NCBI GenBank assembly: GCA_002429425.1 | Contig: DIZR01000042.1 | Location: forward strand, 2,807-18,982 | DNA: 16,176 nt | DNA from: Patescibacteria group bacterium UBA6023 | GTDB taxonomy: Bacteria > Patescibacteriota > Minisyncoccia > Phycocordibacterales > UBA6899 | Direction of reading: 5' to 3' | In this document: in pieces, positions 1 to 7,740 of the stretch | How the letters are laid out: every line of letters starts with the position of its first letter | Position numbering within the stretch: the first letter of the stretch is position 1 | Position numbers and translations under genes: made by a program | The notes under the pieces: model-generated | Told to the model about the DNA's origin: nothing | The model's database searches: none | What the model saw: only the letters and a program-made list of their open reading frames with translations

Positions 1-1066
1 GGATGCCGTAGTATGCAAAGGGAGAATTCCCCATGATGATGTGCGTGATGCGGGCAGTACTGTCGACGATGGAGATCCCGTATTCACCAATGATATTGGA
101 GAATGTCGCATGGTCAAGATCGAGCGTAGATTCAGAGAGCATCATGCCACTGCGCACATTCGTGATGGTGAGCGCAGTTGCGGTGGTGGTGGATTGGATA
201 CTGTAGAGTGCGGTTCCGAGTGCACTCATCGTGCTTCCGGTAATGGAGAGCGTGGAGGAAACCTCGGTAATGCCGTACAGGGTGTCGGAGAGGATGAGGT
301 CACGCACGGTCGAAGAGGCGTGATCGAGGAAGATACCGTATTCTCCATTCATATGGGAAATGGAGGTGGATGCAAGAAAGAGAGTGGCACCACTTTGTGC
401 GCCAATCGCACTGAGACAGGTGCACTTGGTGAGGGTCAGGTCGGTGAAGGTTCCCGTTGCACCATTGTGGAGCAGGATGCCGTAATGGGCACCGAATTTA
501 CGTCCGGTATTGATATTCGTGATGATTCCTCCCGTGGCGGTGATGGAAGAATTACTGCCTGCGTCGATGGCACTCGTGTATGCATCATGGATGGCGTACT
601 GATCAAGCGTGACCGTTGCATTATTTGTTGCAATGATACCAAATGAAGAGGACATGTCCGTATGCGTAAAGTGTGCGGTGGCACTGTCGACGGTGAGCCG
701 GAGGAGGGAGGAGAAATTCGTGTGGGTGAAGGTTCCCGAGCCGTTACTGCTGATATGAAGTGACCAGTCTGTATTCGGCGTCGTAGCGGTGAAGGTGATG
801 GGTTCCGCAAACGTGCCGAGCGCAGTGATGGTGCCGGAGGCGGTGAGGGAGGCATTGGGGTTCATCGTGATGATGGTGCCGGGGAGAATAGTGAGGGAGC
901 TTCCGGAGGGAATGGTGAGGGTGTCGGTGACGATATATGGGCTATTTGCAGGGGTCCAGGTGGTGTCGGTGGTGATGGTGCCGGAGATGGAGGTTGCGGC
1001 GAGGGAGGTGGTGGGGAAACTCAAGGCACACAGCAAAAACAGCACAACACCAATGAGTTGCTTCAA
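1..1066 (-). CDS. Secreted Thr/Ser-rich beta-helix repeat protein, 3' end beyond the left edge
   Basis: This is an open frame of 355 codons with no stop, read on the minus strand and cut by the window edge. It begins MKQLIGVVLFLLCALSFPTT and continues SLA-AT, a textbook Sec signal peptide with an Ala-X-Ala-like cleavage site. The mature part is rich in Thr, Ser, Ile, Asn and Gly. It shows irregular units of roughly 20-25 residues such as YGILLHNGATGTFTDLTL, YGIFLDHASSTVRDLIL and YGISIVDSTARITHI, the pattern of right-handed parallel beta-helix (pectate-lyase-like) coils. I infer a surface or exported protein, perhaps an adhesin or glycan-binding protein; no catalytic site is visible. The start is TTG at 1066 with a weak GAG upstream. 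An in-frame GTG at 1102 is an alternative that adds 12 residues, and a TAA lies just before it. Codon use is strongly biased to ACC, TCC, CTC and ATC, unlike the neighbours. It follows atpE by about 54 bases on the same strand. Confidence 0.8.
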   Translation of the reverse strand, partial: MKQLIGVVLFLLCALSFPTTSLAATSISGTITTDTTWTPANSPYIVTDTLTIPSGSSLTILPGTIITMNPNASLTASGTITALGTFAEPITFTATTPNTDWSLHISSNGSGTFTHTNFSSLLRLTVDSATAHFTHTDMSSSFGIIATNNATVTLDQYAIHDAYTSAIDAGSNSSITATGGIITNINTGRKFGAHYGILLHNGATGTFTDLTLTKCTCLSAIGAQSGATLFLASTSISHMNGEYGIFLDHASSTVRDLILSDTLYGITEVSSTLSITGSTMSALGTALYSIQSTTTATALTITNVRSGMMLSESTLDLDHATFSNIIGEYGISIVDSTARITHIIMGNSPFAYYGI

Positions 1067-1120
1067 TATATGCTCATGTATATGTGCCGGTGTTTTTGCC
1101 ACGGGTCGTTATGCAAATAA

Positions 1121-1387
<267 letters not shown>

Positions 1388-1437
1388 CTAATAATATAAT
1401 AATTCTCTCTTTCCATTGCTCATACGAAGGGTGGTAC

Positions 1438-2202
1438 CTAATGTTCCGCCTCCGTAATTGCAAGTTTCAAGAAAAAGAGAGTCAAGAGAGCAAAGATTGT
1501 CGCCTGCATAAATCCAACGAATATTTCGAAGGCCATAAATGGGACAGGGATAATAAACGGAACAAAATATGATATCACCGTGATAAGCACTTCTCCCGCA
1601 AAGATATTACCAAAAAGACGGAAAGAAAACGAGATGAGTCGTATAAATTCAGAAACGAATTCGATGATTCCCACAAAAAATCCCACGAATGAATGAAAAT
1701 TAAAGAATCGACTGAAGTAACGGAAAAATCCCACCATCATAATTCCCGAGATTTCAATCACAAAAAAGACAATTATCGACAACGCAAGCGTTACATTGAG
1801 ATCGGTATTCATGGAACGCAAAAGTGGGATAAACTCCGTTTTACCTCCATGTCCCGCAGTACCGTGAACGATGTAGCCGACTGAACCCACTCCCGGTATA
1901 AACTCGAGCATGTTTCCAACAAAGATAAATAAGAAAATCGTGACAATGAGCGGAAAGTATTTCTTTGCAATTTTTTCATCTCCAAGTGTCGTTGTCATGA
2001 ACTCTAGTACTGTTTCTACCATGAGCTCAAAAAGGAGCTGAAGCTTCGATGGGACGAGGGCAAGCTTTGCGCGAACAAGAAAGGCAATAGAAATAAGGAC
2101 AAAAATCACTATCCAGCTCATAAGCATAGTATTCGTGATTGGGATACCCATCCACTGATAGACCTGCTCGGCGGCGATTGCGGCATGTATACCCTGTTCC
2201 AT
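1438..2202 (-). CDS. atpB: F-type ATP synthase subunit a
   Basis: This 254-residue integral membrane protein is the stator half-channel through which protons enter and leave the c-ring. It has five or six hydrophobic segments. The essential arginine (E. coli R210) is R195 in SFSFRLFGNIFAGE, followed by N199 and E204 at the positions of conserved channel residues. Q233 in GFMQATIF matches the conserved glutamine of the last helix. The RSMNTDLNVTLAL stretch (129-141) is also typical. The ATG at 2202 puts the N-terminus at the usual distance before the first helix but has no Shine-Dalgarno next to it. A strong AGGAGGTG lies about 60 bases further upstream and may matter for regulation. The cytoplasmic F1 genes are not in the window. 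Confidence 0.95.
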   Translation of the reverse strand: MEQGIHAAIAAEQVYQWMGIPITNTMLMSWIVIFVLISIAFLVRAKLALVPSKLQLLFELMVETVLEFMTTTLGDEKIAKKYFPLIVTIFLFIFVGNMLEFIPGVGSVGYIVHGTAGHGGKTEFIPLLRSMNTDLNVTLALSIIVFFVIEISGIMMVGFFRYFSRFFNFHSFVGFFVGIIEFVSEFIRLISFSFRLFGNIFAGEVLITVISYFVPFIIPVPFMAFEIFVGFMQATIFALLTLFFLKLAITEAEH

Positions 2203-2260
2203 AAGTGCGCATACCGTAGCATATTTAATGTAAAAAAGAAATGTTGACAGAGTTATGCAC

Positions 2261-2302
2261 CTCCTCCCTCTTGAGGCTCTTTACATTGGTATTTGGGAGG
2301 AG
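2261..2302. promoter_or_regulatory. CTCCTCCC/GGGAGGAG inverted repeat between atpB and the plus-strand gene
   Basis: CTCCTCCC at 2261-2268 is an exact reverse complement of GGGAGGAG at 2295-2302, with a 26-base loop. On the plus strand the left arm sits in CACCTCCTCC, which resembles the anti-Shine-Dalgarno end of 16S rRNA and could also pair for six bases with the ribosome binding site GGAGGA at 2450-2455. On the minus strand it reads AGGAGGTG upstream of atpB. It could be a fold in either leader or a protein-binding site. The rest of 2203-2461 shows only a weak plus-strand promoter candidate (TTGTTT 2334-2339, TACTTT 2358-2363) and nothing else I can assign. If transcription starts there, the repeat lies outside the plus-strand mRNA. 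Confidence 0.3.
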
Positions 2303-2449
2303 TAGAGTAAATTCTTGCTCTATTAAGTATTCATTGTTTTCACAAAAACTTTCTCAATACTTTTAGGAGTAAGAATACGGAATTTGCATGGTGTATTTGG
2401 AGGGCTTATTGCCCGTCAGTATGCCATAGTTCTTTGTGAAAATTTAATT

Positions 2450-2455
2450 GGAGGA
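2450..2455 (+). promoter_or_regulatory. Ribosome binding site that fixes the start of the carbonic-anhydrase-like gene
   Basis: GGAGGA stands seven bases (counting from the end of GGAGG) before ATG 2462. The open frame extends upstream to a TTG at 2384, but that region has no suitably spaced Shine-Dalgarno and encodes residues outside the conserved domain. ATG 2462 is therefore the better start. Confidence 0.75.
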
Positions 2456-2461
2456 AGTTTT

Positions 2462-3040
2462 ATGTGCGTGTTGTCCTTAGCCGAGAAAGATCGTATACAA
2501 ATTCGTTTTTTTCGCGATCAAGCAGGGGTGTTACTCGACGTACATCCACATCTTATCGATCAAAGTAATGGCGCAATTGTTGTTGCCTGCTCAGACGGAG
2601 ATCAGATGCCTGATGTATTCAAACATCACGAAAAAATTTGCGCACATCATCGTGAGCATTCACGGATTCATCTTTTTGCCCTTAATGGCGGTGCGAAACT
2701 GATTTCTGAGAATTCACCACTTCGCATGTACCAAGAGGATGAAGTATTGCTATCACACATACGTGTGGCACGTGAAAAAAAGAATATTGATACGGTCGTA
2801 CTCTATGCTCATGCACCTTGCGCAGTTGCGTATGACAAAAAACTTTCTTTTGCGGAAGTACTCGAATTATTATTTCAAGGGAAGGAACGCGTTAAGCGTG
2901 AAATTCCCGGAGTGAAAGTGGCTTGCTTTTGTCATGTTGACCATGGTGATGGCAAAAAAAGAACATACTTTGTGAGTTGCAAAGCATGGTCGAAACTAAG
3001 AGAAACTGAATCCATGATTAAAACTTTGCGTCACGCATAA
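2462..3040 (+). CDS. Divergent beta-carbonic-anhydrase-like protein
   Basis: This 192-residue soluble protein has no signal peptide. Its layout matches the beta-carbonic anhydrase fold: a strand ending in C43-S44-D45 (VVACSDGD), then HLFALNGGAKL (about 70-80) where the family has its R-N-A-G-N segment, then a helix and a strand ending in H117-A-P-C120. C43, H117 and C120 would be the three zinc ligands. In classical enzymes CSDSR carries an Asp-Arg pair that gates the zinc; here the Asp is kept but the Arg position reads Asp (CSDGD). Carbon dioxide hydration is therefore uncertain, and another zinc-dependent or binding role is possible. A further Cys/His cluster (C155, C157, H158, H161) follows. 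It is the only plus-strand gene, has a strong ribosome binding site and its own terminator, and is convergent with the hydrogenase-like operon. Assignment rests on motif order only. Confidence 0.55.
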   Translation: MCVLSLAEKDRIQIRFFRDQAGVLLDVHPHLIDQSNGAIVVACSDGDQMPDVFKHHEKICAHHREHSRIHLFALNGGAKLISENSPLRMYQEDEVLLSHIRVAREKKNIDTVVLYAHAPCAVAYDKKLSFAEVLELLFQGKERVKREIPGVKVACFCHVDHGDGKKRTYFVSCKAWSKLRETESMIKTLRHA

Positions 3041-3054
3041 TACGCTTCATATTC

Positions 3055-3085
3055 AAGGTCACTGTTTAAAACAGTGACCTTTTTT
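3055..3085 (+). terminator. Intrinsic terminator after the carbonic-anhydrase-like gene
   Basis: An 11-base-pair perfect stem, AAGGTCACTGT (3055-3065) with ACAGTGACCTT (3071-3081), has a five-base loop and is followed by a run of T. It lies 14 bases after the plus-strand stop codon. It could also hinder transcription arriving from the convergent operon, but there is no T run on that side. Confidence 0.9.
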
Positions 3086-3091
3086 ATATGA

Positions 3092-4669
3092 TTACATATC
3101 CGTACCCGAATAGCTCAGATTGAGTGACTTATTGCACAATGGAAAATCGGGAATGATATTTCCCGGTGCAAGCTCACCAAAGAGTTGCCAATTAATGAAT
3201 GATGGATCACGCACCACGCAACGTTCGATAACCCCATGGGTGATATGTACCGCAACGACAATTTCCCCGCGCCATGATTCCGCAATACCGATACCGAAAC
3301 CGTCTGAACGGATTTTATCAACACCCAATGATGAAGATTTCCTTGTATCTCTCGTCTGTTCGGCAAACAATGCAATAAGACGAAGCGACTCCTTGAGCTC
3401 ATCGATGCGTAGCGCAAATCGTGCCATAATATCCCCCTCAACACGAATTGGAATATTCATTATTACTTCCTTATATGCACCATACGGATTATTTGCGCGT
3501 GCATCACGTAAAATACCCGATCCTCTCGCTGCGATACCGAGTGCGCCGTATGCAAGCGCCGTTTCCTTTTGTAGTGTTCCGGTCGTATCGAGTCGTTCTC
3601 TAAATGCTTCAGATGAAAGCGCAATATCTGCGACACGCATCATGTCAGCCACCGCACTCGTTGTAATTTCAAGTGCATGAATGATTTCGTCTTGAGTAAA
3701 CACTCGTGTTATTCCACCGGGGATAATCATTCCTCTCCAAAATCTATTTCCGCAAAGCGCTGCTGATAAACGCATCATGCGTTCCTTTATTGCAAATCCC
3801 CGACTTGAAATAAGTGCAAATCCTGTCCCCATACCACCAATATTCGCAATATCATGGATATGCATGGTGATACGTTCCATCTCAACGAGAAATGCGCGTA
3901 TTGCATGGGAAGAATTTGATGGCACCACGTCGAGTGCATTTTCTACTGCACTCACATACGCAAGTGAATGAGCTGCGGACATATCCCCCGAAATGCGCTC
4001 AATAAACGGGAGCGCTTCGAGTGGAGTTTTACCTTCTATGAGTTTTTCAACACCCTTATGCGTAAAGAAAAGTTTTCCTTCAAGGGTGATAATGCGCTCC
4101 CCCGCAACACTGAAACGAAAATGTCCAGGCTCAATGATTCCTGCATGGATTGGTCCAACGGGAATTTCGAAAATCCCCTCTCCCGCAACATGTGGCATTG
4201 GGAATGGGACGTTTGCAACAGGAAGTTTTGCATTCCACGCAAAATCCTTTCGTAGTGGATATGTACCCTCGGGAATATTTTCGTGATGCACGAGCCTGCG
4301 TAGATCAGGATGCCCCTCAGGGATGATGCCAAACATATCATGAAGATATCGCTCATACCAATATGCACTCATGAGCTGTGTTGTGAGGGATGGATATGTT
4401 GGATTATCCATAACTACTGCAGTCGACACAACAAGCCACGAGTCTTCAGGAATATCACTCGTGAGCACCACATGCACACCATACATTTGATTTGTTTTAC
4501 TATCATCAGTCCCATACATGAGAGCGAGCCGAAGTCCGTGCTTCGAAACAAGCGCAATAACAATTGCACTAAACTCAAGAGGAGGTAACGGTAAGCGCAG
4601 TACCCCATCTACATTTGTAATATGCGCACCGGGACTTAATACCTCGAGTACTGTTGTTATGTTTTTCAT
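3092..4669 (-). CDS. hyfG-like: Hydrogenase-4/formate-hydrogenlyase-like large subunit lacking all NiFe ligands (Ehr-type)
   Basis: This 525-residue protein fuses a NuoC-like domain (about 1-150; WYERYLHDMFGIIPEGHPDLRR) to a NuoD/hydrogenase large-subunit domain (about 165-525; GPIHAGIIEPGHFRF, ERISGDMSAAHS, AVENAL, VEMERI), the HycE/HyfG arrangement. In active enzymes two CxxC pairs hold the NiFe centre. Here the first pair reads S227-G-D-M230 instead of CGIC. The second, DPCYSCTDR in HycE, reads NLSYSGTDM with S519 and G522 in place of the cysteines. The chain ends at this motif, so the C-terminal tail removed by maturation proteases is also missing. This fits energy-converting-hydrogenase-related (Ehr) complexes. 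The ATG at 4669 overlaps the hyfF-like stop as ATGA. An upstream in-frame ATG at 4798 lies wholly inside the preceding gene and is unlikely. It is the last gene of the operon. Confidence 0.9.
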   Translation of the reverse strand: MKNITTVLEVLSPGAHITNVDGVLRLPLPPLEFSAIVIALVSKHGLRLALMYGTDDSKTNQMYGVHVVLTSDIPEDSWLVVSTAVVMDNPTYPSLTTQLMSAYWYERYLHDMFGIIPEGHPDLRRLVHHENIPEGTYPLRKDFAWNAKLPVANVPFPMPHVAGEGIFEIPVGPIHAGIIEPGHFRFSVAGERIITLEGKLFFTHKGVEKLIEGKTPLEALPFIERISGDMSAAHSLAYVSAVENALDVVPSNSSHAIRAFLVEMERITMHIHDIANIGGMGTGFALISSRGFAIKERMMRLSAALCGNRFWRGMIIPGGITRVFTQDEIIHALEITTSAVADMMRVADIALSSEAFRERLDTTGTLQKETALAYGALGIAARGSGILRDARANNPYGAYKEVIMNIPIRVEGDIMARFALRIDELKESLRLIALFAEQTRDTRKSSSLGVDKIRSDGFGIGIAESWRGEIVVAVHITHGVIERCVVRDPSFINWQLFGELAPGNIIPDFPLCNKSLNLSYSGTDM

Positions 4670-6159
4670 ACCACGTGGAATATTACCGAGTTGATAATCA
4701 TAAGAAACATTTGCTGACCCGCATGTGTCAGCGCAAATCCACTTAAGGAAACAAGGAGTATCATTTGAGCCACCATCACGATATGAGTTGATGTCCATTT
4801 TTCACGCCCCGTATCGTGCTCATCAGTATGCGTGCTTTCTTTTGACATATCAAAAAATCCACGCAAAAGTCCATATGATGCAATGACTAACCCCACGCCA
4901 ACGAGAAGTGTTGGAATAAGTGCGCTTTGTGTTCCTTGGGTGAGAATGATAAGTTCACTCAAAAATAAAACTGATGGGGGCATCGCAAGCAATCCGAGGA
5001 GTCCAAACAAAAATATCGTCGAGGTCTTTGGCATTCGCTTGCGGAGTCCGTGGATTTCTCCAATATGCGTCGTGTGATATGAATGAAGTATTTCGCCGGA
5101 AGCAAAGAAGAGTAATGGTTTGAGTATTGCATGTCCTGCGATATGCAACAGTGCCGCAATCATTCCAATCGGGCCAAGTGCAAAACCAAATGTAGCAATT
5201 CCCATGTGTTCAATACTCGAGTATGCAAGCAGGCGTTTGTAATTCTTTTGTCGTAACGTCATGAGTGCTGCATAGAGAACCGATAACACTCCAAAAAAGA
5301 TAAAGAAATGATTCGTCCACGATGAGTCCCCAAGCAACCCGTCAATAATAAATTTGAAACGTACCAACACAATAAGCGCAACGGAAAGAAGAACCCCCGA
5401 AAGCATGGCGGAAATTGGTGCCGGTGTTTCTCCGTGTGCATCAGGAAGCCAGTTGTGTACGGGAACAAGACCCACCTTTGTACCAATTCCCACACAAAGA
5501 AGAATAAAGGCAATCTTTAGAAATTCCACGTCGAATGTCGGAATTGTTGCAAGCGACAAAAAATGAGAAAATTGCAGTATTGATGCCACCTCATCTTTTG
5601 ACCCGCCAGACAGTGCAACAAAGAAGAGGAGAATACCGAGAAGTCCAACGAGGAGTCCTGTAGAACAAAGGACAATGTATTTCCATGCAGCCTCGAGTGA
5701 TCTACGTTTACCATTGTACGCAACAAGAAGTGTTGTAGCGAGTGTTGAACTCTCGAGTGCGACCCACATCATAATCATGTGATCTGCTGCGAGCGTGAGT
5801 ATCATTGCGAGTGCAAACAAAAAAGCAAAACCATAATAATGTGCAACGCGTGTCGTGTCGCTGTGGCCCAATTTTTCCTCATCAATAAGATATTTGTGAC
5901 TCACAAACATTGCCGTCATAAATACCCACCCAACAATGAGCGTCATGAATGCACCAAGTGCATCAAAAAGAAACCAAGGTTGAATCGACTGGCGTTGATC
6001 TGGGAAAGAAAATACCCACAATGCATGACCTATCGTTCCCAGAAAAAAAAGTACACTTCCAACCAAGGAAATTCGTCGAATAAAGCGAATTTGCGTTGGG
6101 AGCGCGAATGCAAGAAATGCAACAATAACAGGAATGATGATAAGAAAAATAAATGGCAT
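4666..6159 (-). CDS. hyfF-like: Antiporter-like membrane subunit (HyfF/NuoN-type) of the Ehr-like complex
   Basis: This protein of about 497 residues has around 14 hydrophobic helices and belongs to the NuoL/M/N and Mrp antiporter family. Expected proton-path residues are visible: E136 in MWVALESSTL, K228 and H235 in GIGTKVGLVPVHNWLPDAHGE, H343 and K347 in AGHAILKPLLF, and E402 in PPSVLFLSELI. The lysine usually found in helix 8 appears to be S259 (LLSVAL), though this site varies in the family. It would form one ion-translocating unit of the membrane arm. ATG 6159 follows the hyfE-like stop by one base. In-frame ATGs at 6177 and 6225 would extend into that gene, and none has a Shine-Dalgarno. 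The stop overlaps the large-subunit start by four bases, which implies translational coupling. Confidence 0.9.
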   Translation of the reverse strand: MPFIFLIIIPVIVAFLAFALPTQIRFIRRISLVGSVLFFLGTIGHALWVFSFPDQRQSIQPWFLFDALGAFMTLIVGWVFMTAMFVSHKYLIDEEKLGHSDTTRVAHYYGFAFLFALAMILTLAADHMIMMWVALESSTLATTLLVAYNGKRRSLEAAWKYIVLCSTGLLVGLLGILLFFVALSGGSKDEVASILQFSHFLSLATIPTFDVEFLKIAFILLCVGIGTKVGLVPVHNWLPDAHGETPAPISAMLSGVLLSVALIVLVRFKFIIDGLLGDSSWTNHFFIFFGVLSVLYAALMTLRQKNYKRLLAYSSIEHMGIATFGFALGPIGMIAALLHIAGHAILKPLLFFASGEILHSYHTTHIGEIHGLRKRMPKTSTIFLFGLLGLLAMPPSVLFLSELIILTQGTQSALIPTLLVGVGLVIASYGLLRGFFDMSKESTHTDEHDTGREKWTSTHIVMVAQMILLVSLSGFALTHAGQQMFLMIINSVIFHVV

Positions 6160-6160
6160 A

Positions 6161-6808
6161 TTATTCACTAAGTTCATTAAGTGTTGAAACTGTTTCCACT
6201 CCAAACACGGCACGGATTCGGTCACTAAGAATATGCATAATCATCCATGCAACGAGTGCGGTACAGAGCAACCAAAATTCAATTGATAAATGAAATTGAA
6301 CACCAAGCGCAAGAATGAGTAATGAAAATGCATTTTCAATCATAAGTATTCCGAAGAGCTGGCCATAGGTGCTTTTTGCAAACACGAGAGACAGCGAGGC
6401 GATCCCCACTGAAGCGAATGCCGCGATAGTAATAAGTAAATTATGATTCAAGAAATGCCCATTCCCAAAGAAGACAAGCGTAATACTTACAAATAAAATA
6501 ATAATAAACGAAATAAACCTGGTAAGTGTCGGCTTTGATCGAGATCCGATTTGCGGACGCACTCCTGATAATGAGAAAAAATACTGCATGAAGGTAGGGA
6601 TAAGCAGCACCTTAAAAATGAGTGTAAGCAATCCAAGTGCGAGCAAGTGAAGAGATGATTCTCTGTATCCCAATATAAGAATGAGTAGCCCAAGCGTTGT
6701 TGATGCAAGAATATAGCTACGCAGTGCAACACCAAATCGCATTGTCGATGCAGTACTCATTGCAAAAAAGATATACCCGCAACTCAGTATGGTGAATAGT
6801 GTTTCCAT
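6161..6808 (-). CDS. hyfE-like: HyfE-like membrane subunit (NuoK-related) of the Ehr-like complex
   Basis: This 215-residue protein has about six or seven transmembrane helices and matches HyfE of hydrogenase-4, whose C-terminal half is related to NuoK. The typical segment with a buried glutamate appears as GQLFGILMIENAFSLLILALG, in which the Glu is the counterpart of a NuoK helix glutamate. Polar loops are short. It connects the antiporter-like subunits to the NuoH-like subunit in related complexes. The ATG at 6808 lies five bases after the hyfC-like stop with no visible Shine-Dalgarno, so it is probably translated by coupling. Length agrees with the family. Confidence 0.85.
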   Translation of the reverse strand: METLFTILSCGYIFFAMSTASTMRFGVALRSYILASTTLGLLILILGYRESSLHLLALGLLTLIFKVLLIPTFMQYFFSLSGVRPQIGSRSKPTLTRFISFIIILFVSITLVFFGNGHFLNHNLLITIAAFASVGIASLSLVFAKSTYGQLFGILMIENAFSLLILALGVQFHLSIEFWLLCTALVAWMIMHILSDRIRAVFGVETVSTLNELSE

Positions 6809-6813
6809 GATAA

Positions 6814-7740
6814 TTATAACAGCGTAATGATAAGTGCAGATAATCCGAGCATTGCCGCCGTGGAAAGATACTCTTGCATACGGTAGAAACGCATTTTTGC
6901 GATAGTACTTTCAAGTAATGCGAGCAAAAACATTACCACTGCAATTTTAAAAAGTGCGATAATCATTGCGGAGGTAACGTTCAAGACCGTAAGTGGTGCA
7001 AATATGAGCCCAAAAGGCCACACAACATTTGCAATAATAACGGCAAATATCGTGAGCTTCATCGCACTCGCCCATTCAAGAAGCGCCAACTGTCTCCCCG
7101 AGTACTCAAGTATCATCCCTTCGTGGACCATCGTAAGCTCAAGATGCGTTGCGGGATTATCAACAGGAAATCGCGCATTTTCTGCGAGCGCCACAAACAC
7201 CAGTGCGAGCGTTGCAAGCGCAAGTGATGGAGAACTCCAGATCGCTACGCCAACAGTAGAGATACTATCACTCATTTCATTTGAATGAAGCACAATAGCA
7301 CCGAATGAAAGCAGTACGGCAGGTTCAACGAGGGATGCAATGGTCATTTCACGACTTGATGCCATTCCGCCAAATACTCCACCGGTATCAAGCCCTCCAA
7401 GCACAAGTAGTACTGAACTCAACATAAACAAACCCGCAAGTGCGAAAAATGAACCCATTCCCGAAAAAGCAGAGGTGCTCATTATTATTGGTACATAAAA
7501 CGCAACACCGATTGTTAGTGAAAAAACAAAAACGGGAACAATGTGGTACACGTATGACGCGGTGCGCGAAACAAGTGTTTCTTTTGCAAAGAGTGTCGCA
7601 ATCGAGTGATATGGCAAAAATATTGACGCCCCCACCCTCCCTTGAAAGAACGCCTTGCATTTCTTCACAATACCTACCGCAAGTGGCGCAGAAAGTACAA
7701 TAAAACTCATCTGTATGATTGATAAAATTATTTCATCCAT
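6814..7740 (-). CDS. hyfC-like: HyfC/NuoH-like membrane subunit of the Ehr-like complex
   Basis: This 308-residue protein with about eight helices corresponds to HyfC, HycD and NuoH, the subunit that joins the membrane arm to the hydrophilic arm. Characteristic segments are FQGRVGASIFLPY (about 32-44), MASSREMTIASLVEP with R130, E131 and E139, and AENARFPVDNPATHLELT with E187, R190, D194 and E201, followed by E207 and E212 in VHEGMILEYSG. These conserved charges lie along the entry to the ion path in complex I-like enzymes and are all retained although the redox centres of the partner subunits are lost. The start ATG at 7740 overlaps the end of the hyfB-like gene by 13 bases. Confidence 0.92.
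   Translation of the reverse strand: MDEIILSIIQMSFIVLSAPLAVGIVKKCKAFFQGRVGASIFLPYHSIATLFAKETLVSRTASYVYHIVPVFVFSLTIGVAFYVPIIMSTSAFSGMGSFFALAGLFMLSSVLLVLGGLDTGGVFGGMASSREMTIASLVEPAVLLSFGAIVLHSNEMSDSISTVGVAIWSSPSLALATLALVFVALAENARFPVDNPATHLELTMVHEGMILEYSGRQLALLEWASAMKLTIFAVIIANVVWPFGLIFAPLTVLNVTSAMIIALFKIAVVMFLLALLESTIAKMRFYRMQEYLSTAAMLGLSALIITLL

Noticed and set aside
41..646. Plus-strand open frame of 201 codons, and the minus-strand frame at 436-855
   Set aside because: Both are shadows of the beta-helix gene, whose frame is open across the whole region, starts with a signal peptide and shows repeat units. The shadows show no family features.
2244..2249. Perfect TTGACA on the plus strand
   Set aside because: No acceptable -10 element occurs 16-18 bases downstream.
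2384..2461. TTG start at 2384 for the carbonic-anhydrase-like gene, and a 13-codon ORF from ATG 2388
   Set aside because: ATG 2462 has GGAGGA at ideal spacing. The AGGAG at 2365-2369 is too far from 2384 or 2388 to serve either start.
4670..4798. Longer start of the large subunit at 4798
   Set aside because: The extra 43 codons lie entirely within the conserved end of the hyfF-like gene. The ATGA overlap at 4669-4666 is a normal coupled junction.
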